A DNA stretch of 64,000 bases from PGYR01 sp046290495 (GCA_046290495.1 JBKAGT010000005.1:744001-808000), one strand, 5' to 3'; positions 9,793 to 19,586 are shown, numbered from the stretch's first letter. Translations and numbers: made by a program. The notes: generated by a model not told the origin, from the letters alone.

Positions 9793-10930
9793 TTTTTACT
9801 ACGTCTCTTGCAATCACAATATGTTGAATTTCAGATGTACCCTCATAAATTTCAGTAATTTTAGCGTCTCTCATCAATCTTTCAACTACATATTCACGAA
9901 CGTAACCATAACCACCATGAATCTGTACTGCTTCTCTTGCTATGTCGTTTGCTATAGTAGAAGCAAAAAGCTTTGCTTCAGATGATACTCTGTTTACATC
10001 CATTCCATTATCTTCCATCCATGCTGCTTTTTTGACTAACAATTCAGCTGCAGATATTTTCAAGGACATTTGAGCTAACTTTATCTGTATTGCTTGATGA
10101 TTATTAATCGGCACTCCCATAGAATGTCTTTCAGAAGAATACTTGACAGATAATTCGAAAGCAGCTTTAGCGATACCTAATGCTTGAGCAGCTATACCTA
10201 TTCTGCCGCCAGAAAGTCCTTGCATAGCTAAGTAGAAGCCTTCACCTACTTTTCCGACAATATTTTCTTTTGGAACTCTTACATTTGAGAATGATAATGA
10301 AACTGTATCACTACCTCTTAGCCCCATCTTATCCTCTTTTAGTCCTATCTCTACGCCTTCCGAATTAGCATCCAAAGCAAAAGCAGTAATTCCCCTATGT
10401 TTTAACTCAGGATTTGTTTGGGCAAAGACTAAGAACATACCTGCATTACTACCAGTTGTAATCCAATTTTTTGAACCATTAATAATATAGCTATCCCCAT
10501 CTTCTACAGCCATAGTCTTTATTCCTCTTGCATCTGAGCCTACTTCTGGTTCAGAAAGGCAATATGCACCTAACATCTCCCCTCTTGCCATTGGTTTCAA
10601 GTATTTTTCTTTGATATAATCGGATGCAGACTTTACTAATACTGAATTTACTAATTTCTGAACTGAAACTATTACCGACACACTCGCATCAGCTTTTGCA
10701 AATTCCTCGATAACCGAACATTGGCTTATATTATCTAATCCTGACCCATCCCATTCTTCTGGAACATTCATTCCTAAAAATCCTAATTCTCCTACTTGTT
10801 GAATTATTTCCTTAGGAAAATTAGCATTTTTATCTCTTTCAATCGCATCTGGTTCAATAACTTCCTTAGCAAATGATTTTGCAATGTCTTGTATCTGTTG
10901 TTGTAATTCGTCTAGTTCTAATGAAAACAT
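9782..10930 (-). CDS. Acyl-CoA dehydrogenase (short-chain/butyryl type)
   Basis: A 382-residue FAD-dependent acyl-CoA dehydrogenase, the standard length. It contains CLSEPEVGSDARG (residues 124-136), the FAD/substrate-binding WITTG segment, QIHGGYGYVREY (336-347) and the IYEGTSEIQ motif. In that motif Glu363 is in the position of the catalytic base of short-chain acyl-CoA and butyryl-CoA dehydrogenases. It oxidises acyl-CoA to trans-2-enoyl-CoA and passes electrons to ETF; no ETF genes are in view. It forms a two-gene operon with the overlapping hydrolase. A TAnnTTTG match on the reverse strand (11007-11014) lies about 75 bases upstream, without a good -33 partner. Confidence 0.93.
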   Translation of the reverse strand: MFSLELDELQQQIQDIAKSFAKEVIEPDAIERDKNANFPKEIIQQVGELGFLGMNVPEEWDGSGLDNISQCSVIEEFAKADASVSVIVSVQKLVNSVLVKSASDYIKEKYLKPMARGEMLGAYCLSEPEVGSDARGIKTMAVEDGDSYIINGSKNWITTGSNAGMFLVFAQTNPELKHRGITAFALDANSEGVEIGLKEDKMGLRGSDTVSLSFSNVRVPKENIVGKVGEGFYLAMQGLSGGRIGIAAQALGIAKAAFELSVKYSSERHSMGVPINNHQAIQIKLAQMSLKISAAELLVKKAAWMEDNGMDVNRVSSEAKLFASTIANDIAREAVQIHGGYGYVREYVVERLMRDAKITEIYEGTSEIQHIVIARDVVKNAE

Positions 10931-11027
10931 ATTATCACCGTTTTGTTTCAGTTTTATAATTAGTAAACTTTTTGTATTCTTGAATCGTAATATAAGATTA
11001 ATGATTCAAAAATAATAACGAACAACT

Positions 11028-11717
11028 ATGAAATTTACTACAATATTATTAAGTATTTTATTCACTGTAAGTGCTTATGCACAACCTAAATTTGAGTTTA
11101 TTGGTGGTGGAGTAAAAGACTGGGGCAAAGTGATGAAACAAGAAGGTCCTCTACACACAACCATAAAAATAAAAAATACAGGCAGCAAGCTTTTAGAAAT
11201 CTACGGTGTAAAGCCAGGTTGTGGATGTACGACAGCCCCTATCGACAAGAGACTATTGGACCCCGGTGAAGTTGCAACAGTAGATGTCACATTAAAAATA
11301 GAAAAAGATAACGGTCCAATAGCAAAGGGAATTGAGTTTACTACTAATGACCCTGTTAACGACCGAATTAGTTACATGCTAAAGGCAAATGTGAAAGTTC
11401 CGATTGAGCTTTTTCCAAAATTTCTGAATATGGGTGCAGTAGAAGTGAATGAAGCAACTAACAGAAAGGTTGTTATTTCTAATCACACCTCTAGCTCAAT
11501 TAAAATAATTGATATAATAGAACCTGGTGGTGATATTAAAATCAATTTCAAAAAAGGGACAGTTTTAAAACCAGGTTCTCACACTCCTATAGAAGCAATA
11601 ATAAAAACAAGTAAAAAAGGAATGTTTGATAAAAAAGTGATTCTGAGAACAAATAGTAAAGAGAATCCTGAGATTGTAATTCCTATTAGGGGAATAGTTG
11701 GGAAAACAGAAAATTAG
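11028..11717 (+). CDS. Secreted DUF1573 (ASH-like) protein
   Basis: A 229-residue exported protein with a signal peptide ending near AYA-QP. Two Ig-like/ASH-type beta modules follow. The first has the DUF1573 hallmark DWGKV and, further on, KPGCGCTTAPIDKRLLDPGE. The second begins NMGAVEVNEATNRKVVISN. Such proteins are common in Bacteroidota periplasm or surface, and their function is not established. The gene stands alone, divergent from the acyl-CoA dehydrogenase operon, and ends at a strong terminator shared with the convergent oxidoreductase gene. Confidence 0.88.
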   Translation: MKFTTILLSILFTVSAYAQPKFEFIGGGVKDWGKVMKQEGPLHTTIKIKNTGSKLLEIYGVKPGCGCTTAPIDKRLLDPGEVATVDVTLKIEKDNGPIAKGIEFTTNDPVNDRISYMLKANVKVPIELFPKFLNMGAVEVNEATNRKVVISNHTSSSIKIIDIIEPGGDIKINFKKGTVLKPGSHTPIEAIIKTSKKGMFDKKVILRTNSKENPEIVIPIRGIVGKTEN

Positions 11718-11736
11718 ATAATAGCTATAAGCTAAA

Positions 11737-11776
11737 AAAAGGAGCCCTGTCAATCAACGAGGCTCCTTTTGCATTT
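11737..11776 (+). terminator. Bidirectional intrinsic terminator
   Basis: A 10-bp stem (AAAAGGAGCC at 11737-11746 with GGCTCCTTTT at 11761-11770) closes a 14-base loop and is followed by a T-rich run. The A-run on the left makes it work in the opposite direction too, which suits the convergent DUF1573 and MDR genes. Confidence 0.88.
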
Positions 11777-11792
11777 TTTAACTTTTTTTGGA

Positions 11793-12821
11793 TTAGAAGT
11801 TCATTACTATTTTGCCGATATAATTTCCTGATTCAAACTCTTCCTGAGCAGAACTAGCATCTTCAATATCAAACTCTGAATCAACTTGAGGTTTAACATC
11901 ACCTGAGCTAACTAAGTTTAACAAATCTCTCATATTATTCGGTGAACCTAGAAACAAACCATTGATGTTCAGATGTCTAAAATAAGTTTGTTGAATATTT
12001 AAGTTTACTTCTCTTCCAGTTATCATACCACAGAACATAATTCTTCCGTTATTTCTGAGCAAAGCAAAAGATTTATCAAAAGTAGTTGGTCCTACATAAT
12101 CTAAGACTGCATCAAGTCCCTGAGGGAAATTAGCCTTTATTTTTTCAACTATTTCTTCATCATCACGCATATAGACATAATCAGCACCAAGCTCCTTAAG
12201 TCTTTCTGCTTTTTCTTCAGTAGAAGTCGTAGTAATCACTGTTGCTCCTCTTTGTTTAGCAATTTGTATGGCAAAAGTACCAACACCACCAGAGCCACCC
12301 CAAATCATAAATACATCACCACTTTTTAAATCAGCAACTGAATCAATTGCATGTATCGCAGTCAATCCTGCAGTAGGTAATGTTGCTGCTTCTTGGTAAG
12401 AAACATTATCAGGTAATTTGAATAGTGAACTTTCCGGAACTGCTACATATTCAGCATACCCCCCATTCATATGCATACCAAAGAATTTCCAACCGAATTG
12501 AAGCTGAGGATCTTCTTTATATTTCGGGTCTATATTTTCTGCAAGAACTATTGGAAAAGAGACTACCCTATCACCTACACTAAATTTGGAAACTGAGCTC
12601 CCAACTTCAGCTACCTCTCCTGCCATATCCCCACCTGGAATATGTGGGAATTGCAAACTAGCTCCAGGGTATCCATTTCTCATTACTGTATCTATCATAT
12701 TTACTGAAGTTGAGTTTACTTTCAACAAAACCTCATTTTCTTTAATATTTGGTTTTTCGAAGTCATTTTTAAATTTAATGACTTCAAGGCCACCATTTGC
12801 TTCATAATAAGCTGCTTTCAT
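11793..12821 (-). CDS. Medium-chain dehydrogenase/reductase, quinone-oxidoreductase type
   Basis: A 342-residue MDR-superfamily oxidoreductase. The N-terminal GroES-like domain has PHIPGGDMAGEVAEVG (59-74). The nucleotide-binding domain has the Rossmann motif GGSGGVG at 175-181 and TSTEEKAERLKELGAD. The Cys/His ligands of zinc alcohol dehydrogenases are absent, which points to the zinc-free NADPH quinone reductase/enoyl reductase branch. Cytoplasmic; substrate unknown. It lies 34 bases after the CPBP gene on the same strand and probably forms a two-gene transcript with it. Confidence 0.88.
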   Translation of the reverse strand: MKAAYYEANGGLEVIKFKNDFEKPNIKENEVLLKVNSTSVNMIDTVMRNGYPGASLQFPHIPGGDMAGEVAEVGSSVSKFSVGDRVVSFPIVLAENIDPKYKEDPQLQFGWKFFGMHMNGGYAEYVAVPESSLFKLPDNVSYQEAATLPTAGLTAIHAIDSVADLKSGDVFMIWGGSGGVGTFAIQIAKQRGATVITTTSTEEKAERLKELGADYVYMRDDEEIVEKIKANFPQGLDAVLDYVGPTTFDKSFALLRNNGRIMFCGMITGREVNLNIQQTYFRHLNINGLFLGSPNNMRDLLNLVSSGDVKPQVDSEFDIEDASSAQEEFESGNYIGKIVMNF

Positions 12822-12855
12822 ATCATTCCTTATAATTAAAAATTAATAGTTTTTC

Positions 12856-13500
12856 TTAGAATTGAATTGGGAAAATAACAAAAATCATTGCATCCCACAA
12901 TGCATGTGATATAACACCAGGTACTATGGATTTATACTTTTTGAACATTAACCCCCAGTGTACACCTAAAACTAATGCTGCAAACATAAGCATTGGGTTG
13001 AGTGCCCAAATATGAACTAGCGCATATATAGCCGTAGTAACCAGAAATGCTTTTGTGGGATTAGTTATATTTTCTAGTTTGTTCTGAACAAATCCACGCC
13101 AGAATATTTCCTCTGCAGGGCCTATCAAGAATATTAGTAATAACCCAATGTAAAAGTCATCCATTTGGCTCCTAGTGGAATAAATTGCCTCTATTTGTGG
13201 CACTACAAAATCGAATAGATTTTGTGCTAAATATACTCCGAATCTTGAAAATCCATAAAGCACAACTGCATGCAAGACACCAATTATTATATACTTCTTT
13301 TTAACTACTAATAGCTTCTTAAAATCTGATTTTTGTGTTAGGATTGAATAAACGGCCAAAAAACTTGCAGAGAGAGTCATAGCAATCCAGAAATAGTTAT
13401 TGTGGATTGTATAGCCAATGTCAATGAATTCTGCGAACATCAGAAACCAAAGTAAACTAGCTAGAAAAACACCTATAATCAGAATTGGATTTTTAACCAT
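12856..13500 (-). CDS. CPBP-family intramembrane metalloprotease
   Basis: A 214-residue polytopic membrane protein. The CPBP (CAAX protease/bacteriocin-processing, Abi) motifs are in order: PAEEIFWRGF with Glu130, Glu131 and Arg135, a second motif with LVHIWALNP, and a third with ISHALWDAM. These acidic and histidine residues form the active site of intramembrane glutamic endopeptidases. The substrate in this organism is unknown. The gene is divergent from the FG-GAP surface protein, with only 46 bases between start codons. Confidence 0.9.
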   Translation of the reverse strand: MVKNPILIIGVFLASLLWFLMFAEFIDIGYTIHNNYFWIAMTLSASFLAVYSILTQKSDFKKLLVVKKKYIIIGVLHAVVLYGFSRFGVYLAQNLFDFVVPQIEAIYSTRSQMDDFYIGLLLIFLIGPAEEIFWRGFVQNKLENITNPTKAFLVTTAIYALVHIWALNPMLMFAALVLGVHWGLMFKKYKSIVPGVISHALWDAMIFVIFPIQF

Positions 13501-13546
13501 AGTTTTATATTTTAATCAATCAATGAATTTAATAATGGATATTATA

Positions 13547-16195
13547 ATGAAACTTTTCTTCTTTTTGATTTTATTCATTCCGTTTACACTACTAAGTCAA
13601 CCAAATAGTGCAAACTATTACGAATTTACACCTGCTAATCAATACGGCTCATTATCTAATTACTCTAATGTTGAGGAAGTTAGTTTTCTTAAACCAGATG
13701 CCCCTGGGAAGATAGATAAGATATACGTCGCTCTTACTGGTAATCAAGCTAGAAAAGACACAATAAGGATTATAGGTGATCCAAGCGATGGATTCTACTC
13801 TGCTTCTTTATGGGTGCATGGGATTTTAGATTACAATCTATATGCACAGTTTATAATAGACTATTCCCCTGAAAAGGGAAGCTGGTATGAGTTAGACGTC
13901 TCTGGTTTGAATTTGGATATTGGAGGTATAAATAGAATTGGTATTTCACATTTGATAAAACAAGGTGGTCCTTATTTTTTAGCTGATGGAGATGGTAGTA
14001 ATAAAGGATATAGCTCATGGCTTGTTCAAACATTTACACCAAACGAAAACTTCTATAATATCAGAGGAACAGCTGGTCAGATTAATGGTGATTTTCTAAC
14101 GGCAGCGAAAGTAGATTGGTCTCATGGTTCAGAAAGTGCTGCTCCACCCAAACCTAAGTTTGTTGACATAACGAATGAAGCAGGATTAACAATTAACAAT
14201 GGAGCAACTGTTAAAGCCCCAATGGGTGCAATATATGATTGGAACAATGATGGGTTTGAAGATATAAATTTTAACAATCATTACTTCCAAAATAATGGCG
14301 ATGGTACTTTCACAAATGTCAGTGATGATTTTGAAGAAGTGAATGGAGGTTACAAGATATTTGGCGACATAGACAACGATGGGTTCACTGATATATTTGT
14401 AGCTGCTGGAAATGGTAATGATAAGATATTCTATGGCAGTGCAGATGGATTCAATGATGAAACTGACGGGGTATTTGGTCTTAATGATTACCCAAGCACA
14501 ACACCACTTATTTTAGATTATAATAATGATGGTCTGAATGATATATTCATAGCGAGAGGAAGAAAGACAGTAAATGGGCAAGAAGTTTACTATCAAGATC
14601 AACTCTATAAGAATCTCGGAGATAGAATGTTTGAAGATGTTACTGCAATATCAGGAATTGAAGCTGGTGAACCTGGTAGCAATTATGATTGTTGGGGTGC
14701 AAGTATAGTTGATTATAATAATGATGGATTTACAGATATTTTCGTAGCGACTTACAGACTAGCTCCTGACTTGCTTTATAAGAACAATGGTGATGGCACA
14801 TTTACAGAAGTAGCGAAAGAGACTGGCGTAGTTGGGAATCCAACACTAGACACTAGATACTTTGGTCATGGTATGGGTTCTAACTGGGAAGACATAGACA
14901 ATAATGGATTTATGGATTTAATTGTAGGTAATCTTGGCCACCCAGATGAAAGGGGAGCCGTATCAAATCCTTCATTAATATTCTTACAAGATGAGAATAA
15001 CAAATTTGAAGATGTACATAAAGAATTAGGATTAAAGTTTTTCGAAATGAACTCTGGGCCATTATTTGCTGACTTTGATAATGATGGTAATATGGATGTG
15101 TTCCAATCGCAGTACTCTTATCAGAATTTGAATGATAGTCCACGACCGAAATATTCTAGACTTTACATGAGCTCCAATGTAGATGGTCAAATACAGCTAA
15201 ATGATAAGACATGGGAACTAGGAGCTCTTATACATGGAGCTTGGGCTCCCTTAAAGTTTGACTATGACCTCGATGGCGATATGGATTTGTTAATTTGTAG
15301 TAACCAAGAAAATATCAAGTTATTAGAGAATAGAATGGAGAATGGTTCATTTTTGAATATCAGAGTAGACCAGCCAGAAAATAAAGCACTTGGTTACTCT
15401 GTTATTACTCAGTTGGATGGTAAAACCTATTTGATGCAGAACCAAGGAACTACCTCGACTGGTAGAGTTTCACAAAATAGTAATGTCCTACACTTAGGAC
15501 TTGATCAAAGGAAAGATGCTTTTGAAATAATAGTTGATAGAAATGGCGAAGATGCTGGTCTGATTAACTTGAACCCAAATACTAACATTTGGATAAATAG
15601 TAATAATGAATTATTAACAACAACAAAACCATCAATTATCTTTCCTATAAATAATGATGAATTGTCTGTTGACTCTTATCTACAATGGAAACCGATGTGG
15701 AATGTAAACAGAGTAAATATTGAGATAGCAGCTGATGAGTCATTTCAATCTCCAATAGTTAGTGAGAGTATTGAATATTCGAATATGATTTCACTCATAG
15801 AGCTACATAATGAATGGGCGAAAGGAAGCTATTTTTGGAGAATAAAAGCGATAGGGTTTACAAATGATTCTGAGTGGTCTGAGAATGGTAGTTTTACTCT
15901 AGAAAGTATTGTTACAGACGTTGAAATTTCTGAACAGTTTGATAAAATTGAAGTGTTCCCCAACCCTACCACCAAATATGTAAATATTAAAGTAGGTAAT
16001 GATCTAATAAATGAAAATTTATCATTTTCGATTGTAGATATCAATGGGAAAGAAATCAGAAATTATCAGAATTTAATATCTAATAATAACACTTACAACT
16101 TGAATACTGAAGATATTATAAGTGGTAATTACAGAATTGTAATTAAGAAAAATAATGAAATTTTGGGCTCTAAGCATGTATCAATAGTCAGATAA
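13547..16195 (+). CDS. Secreted FG-GAP/VCBS-repeat protein with T9SS sorting domain
   Basis: From ATG 13547 the product is 882 residues and starts with a clean signal peptide (MKLFFFLILFIPFTLLSQ). In-frame ATGs at 13523 and 13535 add a few residues, and a longer reading would run into the divergent gene. After an N-terminal beta domain there are about seven calcium-binding VCBS/FG-GAP blades of the DxDxDG kind (DWNNDGFEDI, DIDNDGFTDIFV, DYNNDGLNDIFI, DYNNDGFTDIFV, DIDNNGFMDLIV, DFDNDGNMDVF, DYDLDGDMDLLI), which should form a beta-propeller. An ASPIC/UnbV-like stretch and a fibronectin-like module follow. The end has VFPNPTTKYVNIKV ... ISGNYRIVI, a typical T9SS type A sorting signal. Likely displayed on the cell surface; ligand unknown. 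Confidence 0.9.
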   Translation: MKLFFFLILFIPFTLLSQPNSANYYEFTPANQYGSLSNYSNVEEVSFLKPDAPGKIDKIYVALTGNQARKDTIRIIGDPSDGFYSASLWVHGILDYNLYAQFIIDYSPEKGSWYELDVSGLNLDIGGINRIGISHLIKQGGPYFLADGDGSNKGYSSWLVQTFTPNENFYNIRGTAGQINGDFLTAAKVDWSHGSESAAPPKPKFVDITNEAGLTINNGATVKAPMGAIYDWNNDGFEDINFNNHYFQNNGDGTFTNVSDDFEEVNGGYKIFGDIDNDGFTDIFVAAGNGNDKIFYGSADGFNDETDGVFGLNDYPSTTPLILDYNNDGLNDIFIARGRKTVNGQEVYYQDQLYKNLGDRMFEDVTAISGIEAGEPGSNYDCWGASIVDYNNDGFTDIFVATYRLAPDLLYKNNGDGTFTEVAKETGVVGNPTLDTRYFGHGMGSNWEDIDNNGFMDLIVGNLGHPDERGAVSNPSLIFLQDENNKFEDVHKELGLKFFEMNSGPLFADFDNDGNMDVFQSQYSYQNLNDSPRPKYSRLYMSSNVDGQIQLNDKTWELGALIHGAWAPLKFDYDLDGDMDLLICSNQENIKLLENRMENGSFLNIRVDQPENKALGYSVITQLDGKTYLMQNQGTTSTGRVSQNSNVLHLGLDQRKDAFEIIVDRNGEDAGLINLNPNTNIWINSNNELLTTTKPSIIFPINNDELSVDSYLQWKPMWNVNRVNIEIAADESFQSPIVSESIEYSNMISLIELHNEWAKGSYFWRIKAIGFTNDSEWSENGSFTLESIVTDVEISEQFDKIEVFPNPTTKYVNIKVGNDLINENLSFSIVDINGKEIRNYQNLISNNNTYNLNTEDIISGNYRIVIKKNNEILGSKHVSIVR

Positions 16196-17659
16196 TCAAT
16201 GTGAAGCTAATCTCATTATTATCAAGTCTTGAAGGTTGTTTATTTCAGCTTGAGTCATAGTGAAGTTGTTGAAGAATATTGTTGCAATAAAAGTTTCACC
16301 ACTTTCGCTGATTATGTAGGCAGCAATGTTTGATACTCCGTTCATAGACCCAGTTTTAGCAAATATCCTATTTTGAGCAGTGGTGTTTTTCATTCTTCTT
16401 TTCAGAGTACCTTCTTGACCTGGTTGAGCTAAAGAATTAATAAATATAGCTCTGTCATCGGTGTTATACATATATTTTAATAGCTGAGTTATTACTTCAG
16501 GTGAGATGAAATTTAGTCTAGAAAGTCCTGAACCGTCAACTATATTGAAATCTGTTCTTTCATAGAATTTTTGGATAAACTTTTCGACTAATCTTACGCC
16601 AGAATCGAAGCTACCGTCACCAGCTGCCTCTTTTCCTATTGTTTTTAGTATTACTTCAGCAGTTAAGTTATTGCTTTTTCTATTTACTACTTCCAATATA
16701 TCAGCTAATGGGGGTGATAACTTTGTGATTTTATCTTTTATCTTAAAGTATACAGGAGTTTCATTCCAATCATCAATATCTATCAAAGCACCTTTGAATC
16801 TAATATTGAAATGTCTCAGATGATCACTAAAATTACTCAAATAATAAAGTGTAGGATTGTCAACTGCTATTTCCTCTTTTACAGTATCTCTTCGGAGAGG
16901 GTCAAAAGGAATAGTCCCAAAAAATTCGAAAAAATTAGTAATTGGATCTCTTTCGAATGAAATCTCGTTATATTCTGATTCGGAACTAGCAATGACATTA
17001 TTAACTATTCTTACAAAATCAGAATTAGGTACTAAACTAAGATTAGCAGTTTCATTCTTTTTTTCTGATGACGTTATATTGACCTGAATTGAGTTGTCAT
17101 ATATGTTCAAAGCTCCTATTTGTGATGAATATGAGTATTTCATATCATCCCATGCCCAGCCAGAAGGGTAATACTCATCATCAAAATAGTTGTCATCCCC
17201 AATAATATTTCCCTTTATTGATTTAATTCCCAAACTATCTAACTTAGATACAATCTTATCAAAAATAACTTTTTCATTATCATAAAAATCTAAAGAAAGA
17301 GTTGGATCACCGCTACCCCTGATAATAATGTTGCCTATGAACTCACCATTATCCTTTATATTTCCATCCAGATAAACTTGATTAGAATAGACAAAATCAC
17401 CTCCAAGATAGTGGAGTGCAGCACCTGTAGTTAGTAGTTTGATAGTAGATGCGGGTACAAAGTTTTTGTTTTCATTTAAGCTATAAATTGTTTTGTCTTT
17501 GTCTATCGAAAATATATTTACTCCAATATGCGCATTGTTTAATTTTTCGCTATTCAGCAAATTCTCAATATCCCTCTGTAGCAAGTCATATTCATTAGGT
17601 TTATCCTTTGAATATAAAAAAGTGAAACAACATATAAATATTATCAATATTCGAATCAT
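16196..17659 (-). CDS. dacB: D-alanyl-D-alanine carboxypeptidase/endopeptidase, PBP4 type
   Basis: The 487-residue reading from ATG 17659 begins with a signal peptide (MIRILIIFICCFTFLYS). The longer open frame would overlap the divergent htpG start. The three active-site motifs of class C penicillin-binding proteins are present: SxxK as Ser71-Thr-Ile-Lys74, SxN as Ser329-Asn-Asn331 and KTG at 435-437. The gap of about 255 residues between motifs one and two is typical of PBP4, where extra domains are inserted. It trims or cleaves peptidoglycan cross-links in the periplasm. Its stop directly abuts the stop of the convergent FG-GAP gene. Confidence 0.92.
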   Translation of the reverse strand: MIRILIIFICCFTFLYSKDKPNEYDLLQRDIENLLNSEKLNNAHIGVNIFSIDKDKTIYSLNENKNFVPASTIKLLTTGAALHYLGGDFVYSNQVYLDGNIKDNGEFIGNIIIRGSGDPTLSLDFYDNEKVIFDKIVSKLDSLGIKSIKGNIIGDDNYFDDEYYPSGWAWDDMKYSYSSQIGALNIYDNSIQVNITSSEKKNETANLSLVPNSDFVRIVNNVIASSESEYNEISFERDPITNFFEFFGTIPFDPLRRDTVKEEIAVDNPTLYYLSNFSDHLRHFNIRFKGALIDIDDWNETPVYFKIKDKITKLSPPLADILEVVNRKSNNLTAEVILKTIGKEAAGDGSFDSGVRLVEKFIQKFYERTDFNIVDGSGLSRLNFISPEVITQLLKYMYNTDDRAIFINSLAQPGQEGTLKRRMKNTTAQNRIFAKTGSMNGVSNIAAYIISESGETFIATIFFNNFTMTQAEINNLQDLIIMRLASH

Positions 17660-17666
17660 AAAATCG

Positions 17667-17680
17667 TTATTACGTAATAA
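17667..17680. repeat. 14-bp perfect inverted repeat between dacB and htpG
   Basis: TTATTACGTAATAA is a perfect palindrome in the 51-base divergent gap between the two start codons. Its position would suit an operator for either gene, but AT-rich palindromes of this size also arise by chance. No CIRCE-like element is present near htpG. Confidence 0.35.
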
Positions 17681-17710
17681 TTTTAAAATAAATAAAACCA
17701 AAAAATAATT

Positions 17711-19558
17711 ATGGCTACAGAAGTTAAAAAACAAAATAAGGAAACTTTTGAATATAAAGCAGAAATGAAGCAATTATTACAACTGATTGCTCATTCACTT
17801 TACACTCATCCTGAAGTATTCATCAGAGAATTAGTTTCTAATTCATCAGATGCTTTGAACAAAATTAGATTCAAAAAATTAACTGACAAAAATGTATACA
17901 AAGCTGATTCCGAATTAAAAATTGACATAAAGGTTGATGAGGAAAAGCAGACTTTTTCTATTTCTGATACTGGAATTGGTATGAATAAGGACAATCTGAT
18001 TAATCAGCTTGGTACAGTGGCTAAGTCAGGTACGTCAGAGTTCTTAGAGCAGTTGAAGAAAGGAAAGCAGAAAGCAGACGGTGAATTGATAGGTCAGTTT
18101 GGTGTTGGCTTTTACTCTGTTTACATGGTCACTGATAAAATAGTAGTAAAAACAAGAAATTATGAAGAAGATGGTGAAGGACTGAAATGGACTAGCAAAG
18201 GTGATGAAACATTCGATATTGTCCCAGTTAAGAAAACTGACAGAGGTACACAGATAACTTTCAAATTAAAAGATGAATACAAAGAGTTTGCTTCTGTAGA
18301 TAGAGTAAAAAATATCTTGAAGAAATACTCTAACTTCATTGAATATCCTATTTACATAAATGATGAAAAGATAAATACAGTAGATGCGATTTGGCAAAAA
18401 TCGAAGAGTGAGATAACTGAAGATGAAGCAAATGAATTTTACAAATTCATATCTAACGATTATCAAGAACCATTTGACTACTTGCACCTTGATTTAGAAG
18501 GTGTGGTTAGCTTCAAATCTTTAGTTTTCTTCCCTAAGAAAGCACCTATGAACATGTTTGCGGATGATTTTAAAACAACCTTACATTTGTACACCAACAA
18601 AGTATTTATTCAAGACAATGCCGAGTGGTTACTTCCTGATTATCTTAGATTCTGTAAAGGTGTGATAGATACATCGGACTTAAAGCTAAATGTATCGAGA
18701 GAAGTAACTCAACACTCCCCGGCTATGGCTAAAATCAAAAACATATTGACTGGAAAAATACTAGGTGAGTTTGAGAAATGGGCAAAAAATGATAAAGAAA
18801 AATATGAAGAGTTTTACAATGAATTCGGCACTATGCTAAAAACAGGTGTAAACTCAGATTTCTCTAACAAAGACAGACTAACTAAACTACTTAGATTCAA
18901 AACTTCACAAAGAGATGAATTAATTTCATTTGATGAGTATATCGAAAAAGCAAATGAAGAACAGAAGAAGATTTATTACTTGAGTGCAGAATCTATAGAA
19001 TCTGCGAAGAAGAATCCAAATCTGGAATATTTTAATAAAAACAACATAGAAGTGCTATTCTTGACTGACCCAATTGATTCTTTTGTTATACCTCAGCTTT
19101 ATATTTACAATGAGTGGCAGATAGTGTCAATTGATAAAGAAGAGTTAGAAGACAAGACTGAACAAAGTGAAGAAGAAAAAGAAAAGAATAGTAACCTGAT
19201 TGATGCAATCAAGGAAGTTCTGGGTGAAAATGTAGCCGATGTAAAAGAATCAAAAAGACTTGTTGATTCTCCATGTACACTTGTAACTGGAAAAGATGGT
19301 ATGGATGCTCACACTGAAAGAATGATGAAAATGATGGATAAAAATTTCACCGGTGCGAAAAAGATATTCGAAGTAAATACTAATCATTCTATTCTTGAAA
19401 ATCTATCTAAGCATTTAGAAAAGAATGGCTCTGATGAGAAGTTCAAATCAATTGTAAATCAACTTTATGGAAGTTCACTCCTTATAGAAGGAGAGTTGAA
19501 AGATCCGAATGAATATGTATCTAAAGTTTATGAATTAATCGAAAATGCCGTAAATTAG
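17711..19558 (+). CDS. htpG: Molecular chaperone HtpG (Hsp90)
   Basis: A 615-residue Hsp90, in line with bacterial HtpG. The GHKL ATPase domain shows ELVSNSSDALNKIRF with the Mg-binding Asn, DTGIGM and GQFGVGFYS (lid and nucleotide contact). The middle domain has the LNVSREVTQ segment with the catalytic Arg, and the dimerisation domain closes the protein. It is a cytoplasmic ATP-dependent chaperone dimer. A region rich in Glu and Lys (EELEDKTEQSEEEKEK) lies between the middle and C-terminal domains, where eukaryotic Hsp90 has its charged linker or loops. It is monocistronic or followed by queA, which has its own promoter candidate. Confidence 0.97.
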   Translation: MATEVKKQNKETFEYKAEMKQLLQLIAHSLYTHPEVFIRELVSNSSDALNKIRFKKLTDKNVYKADSELKIDIKVDEEKQTFSISDTGIGMNKDNLINQLGTVAKSGTSEFLEQLKKGKQKADGELIGQFGVGFYSVYMVTDKIVVKTRNYEEDGEGLKWTSKGDETFDIVPVKKTDRGTQITFKLKDEYKEFASVDRVKNILKKYSNFIEYPIYINDEKINTVDAIWQKSKSEITEDEANEFYKFISNDYQEPFDYLHLDLEGVVSFKSLVFFPKKAPMNMFADDFKTTLHLYTNKVFIQDNAEWLLPDYLRFCKGVIDTSDLKLNVSREVTQHSPAMAKIKNILTGKILGEFEKWAKNDKEKYEEFYNEFGTMLKTGVNSDFSNKDRLTKLLRFKTSQRDELISFDEYIEKANEEQKKIYYLSAESIESAKKNPNLEYFNKNNIEVLFLTDPIDSFVIPQLYIYNEWQIVSIDKEELEDKTEQSEEEKEKNSNLIDAIKEVLGENVADVKESKRLVDSPCTLVTGKDGMDAHTERMMKMMDKNFTGAKKIFEVNTNHSILENLSKHLEKNGSDEKFKSIVNQLYGSSLLIEGELKDPNEYVSKVYELIENAVN

Positions 19559-19586
19559 TAATTTATCTATAATAAGTGTATATTTG
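19555..19586 (+). promoter_or_regulatory. Candidate Bacteroidota-type promoter for queA
   Basis: A perfect -7 box TATATTTG (TAnnTTTG) lies at 19579-19586, with TTAG (3 of 4 matches to TTTG) 20 bases upstream at 19555-19558. The predicted start of transcription is about 35 bases before the queA ATG. Confidence 0.5.

Noticed and set aside
17660..17773. Longer dacB start at 17773
   Set aside because: It would overlap the divergent htpG start and place 38 low-complexity residues before a normal signal peptide.
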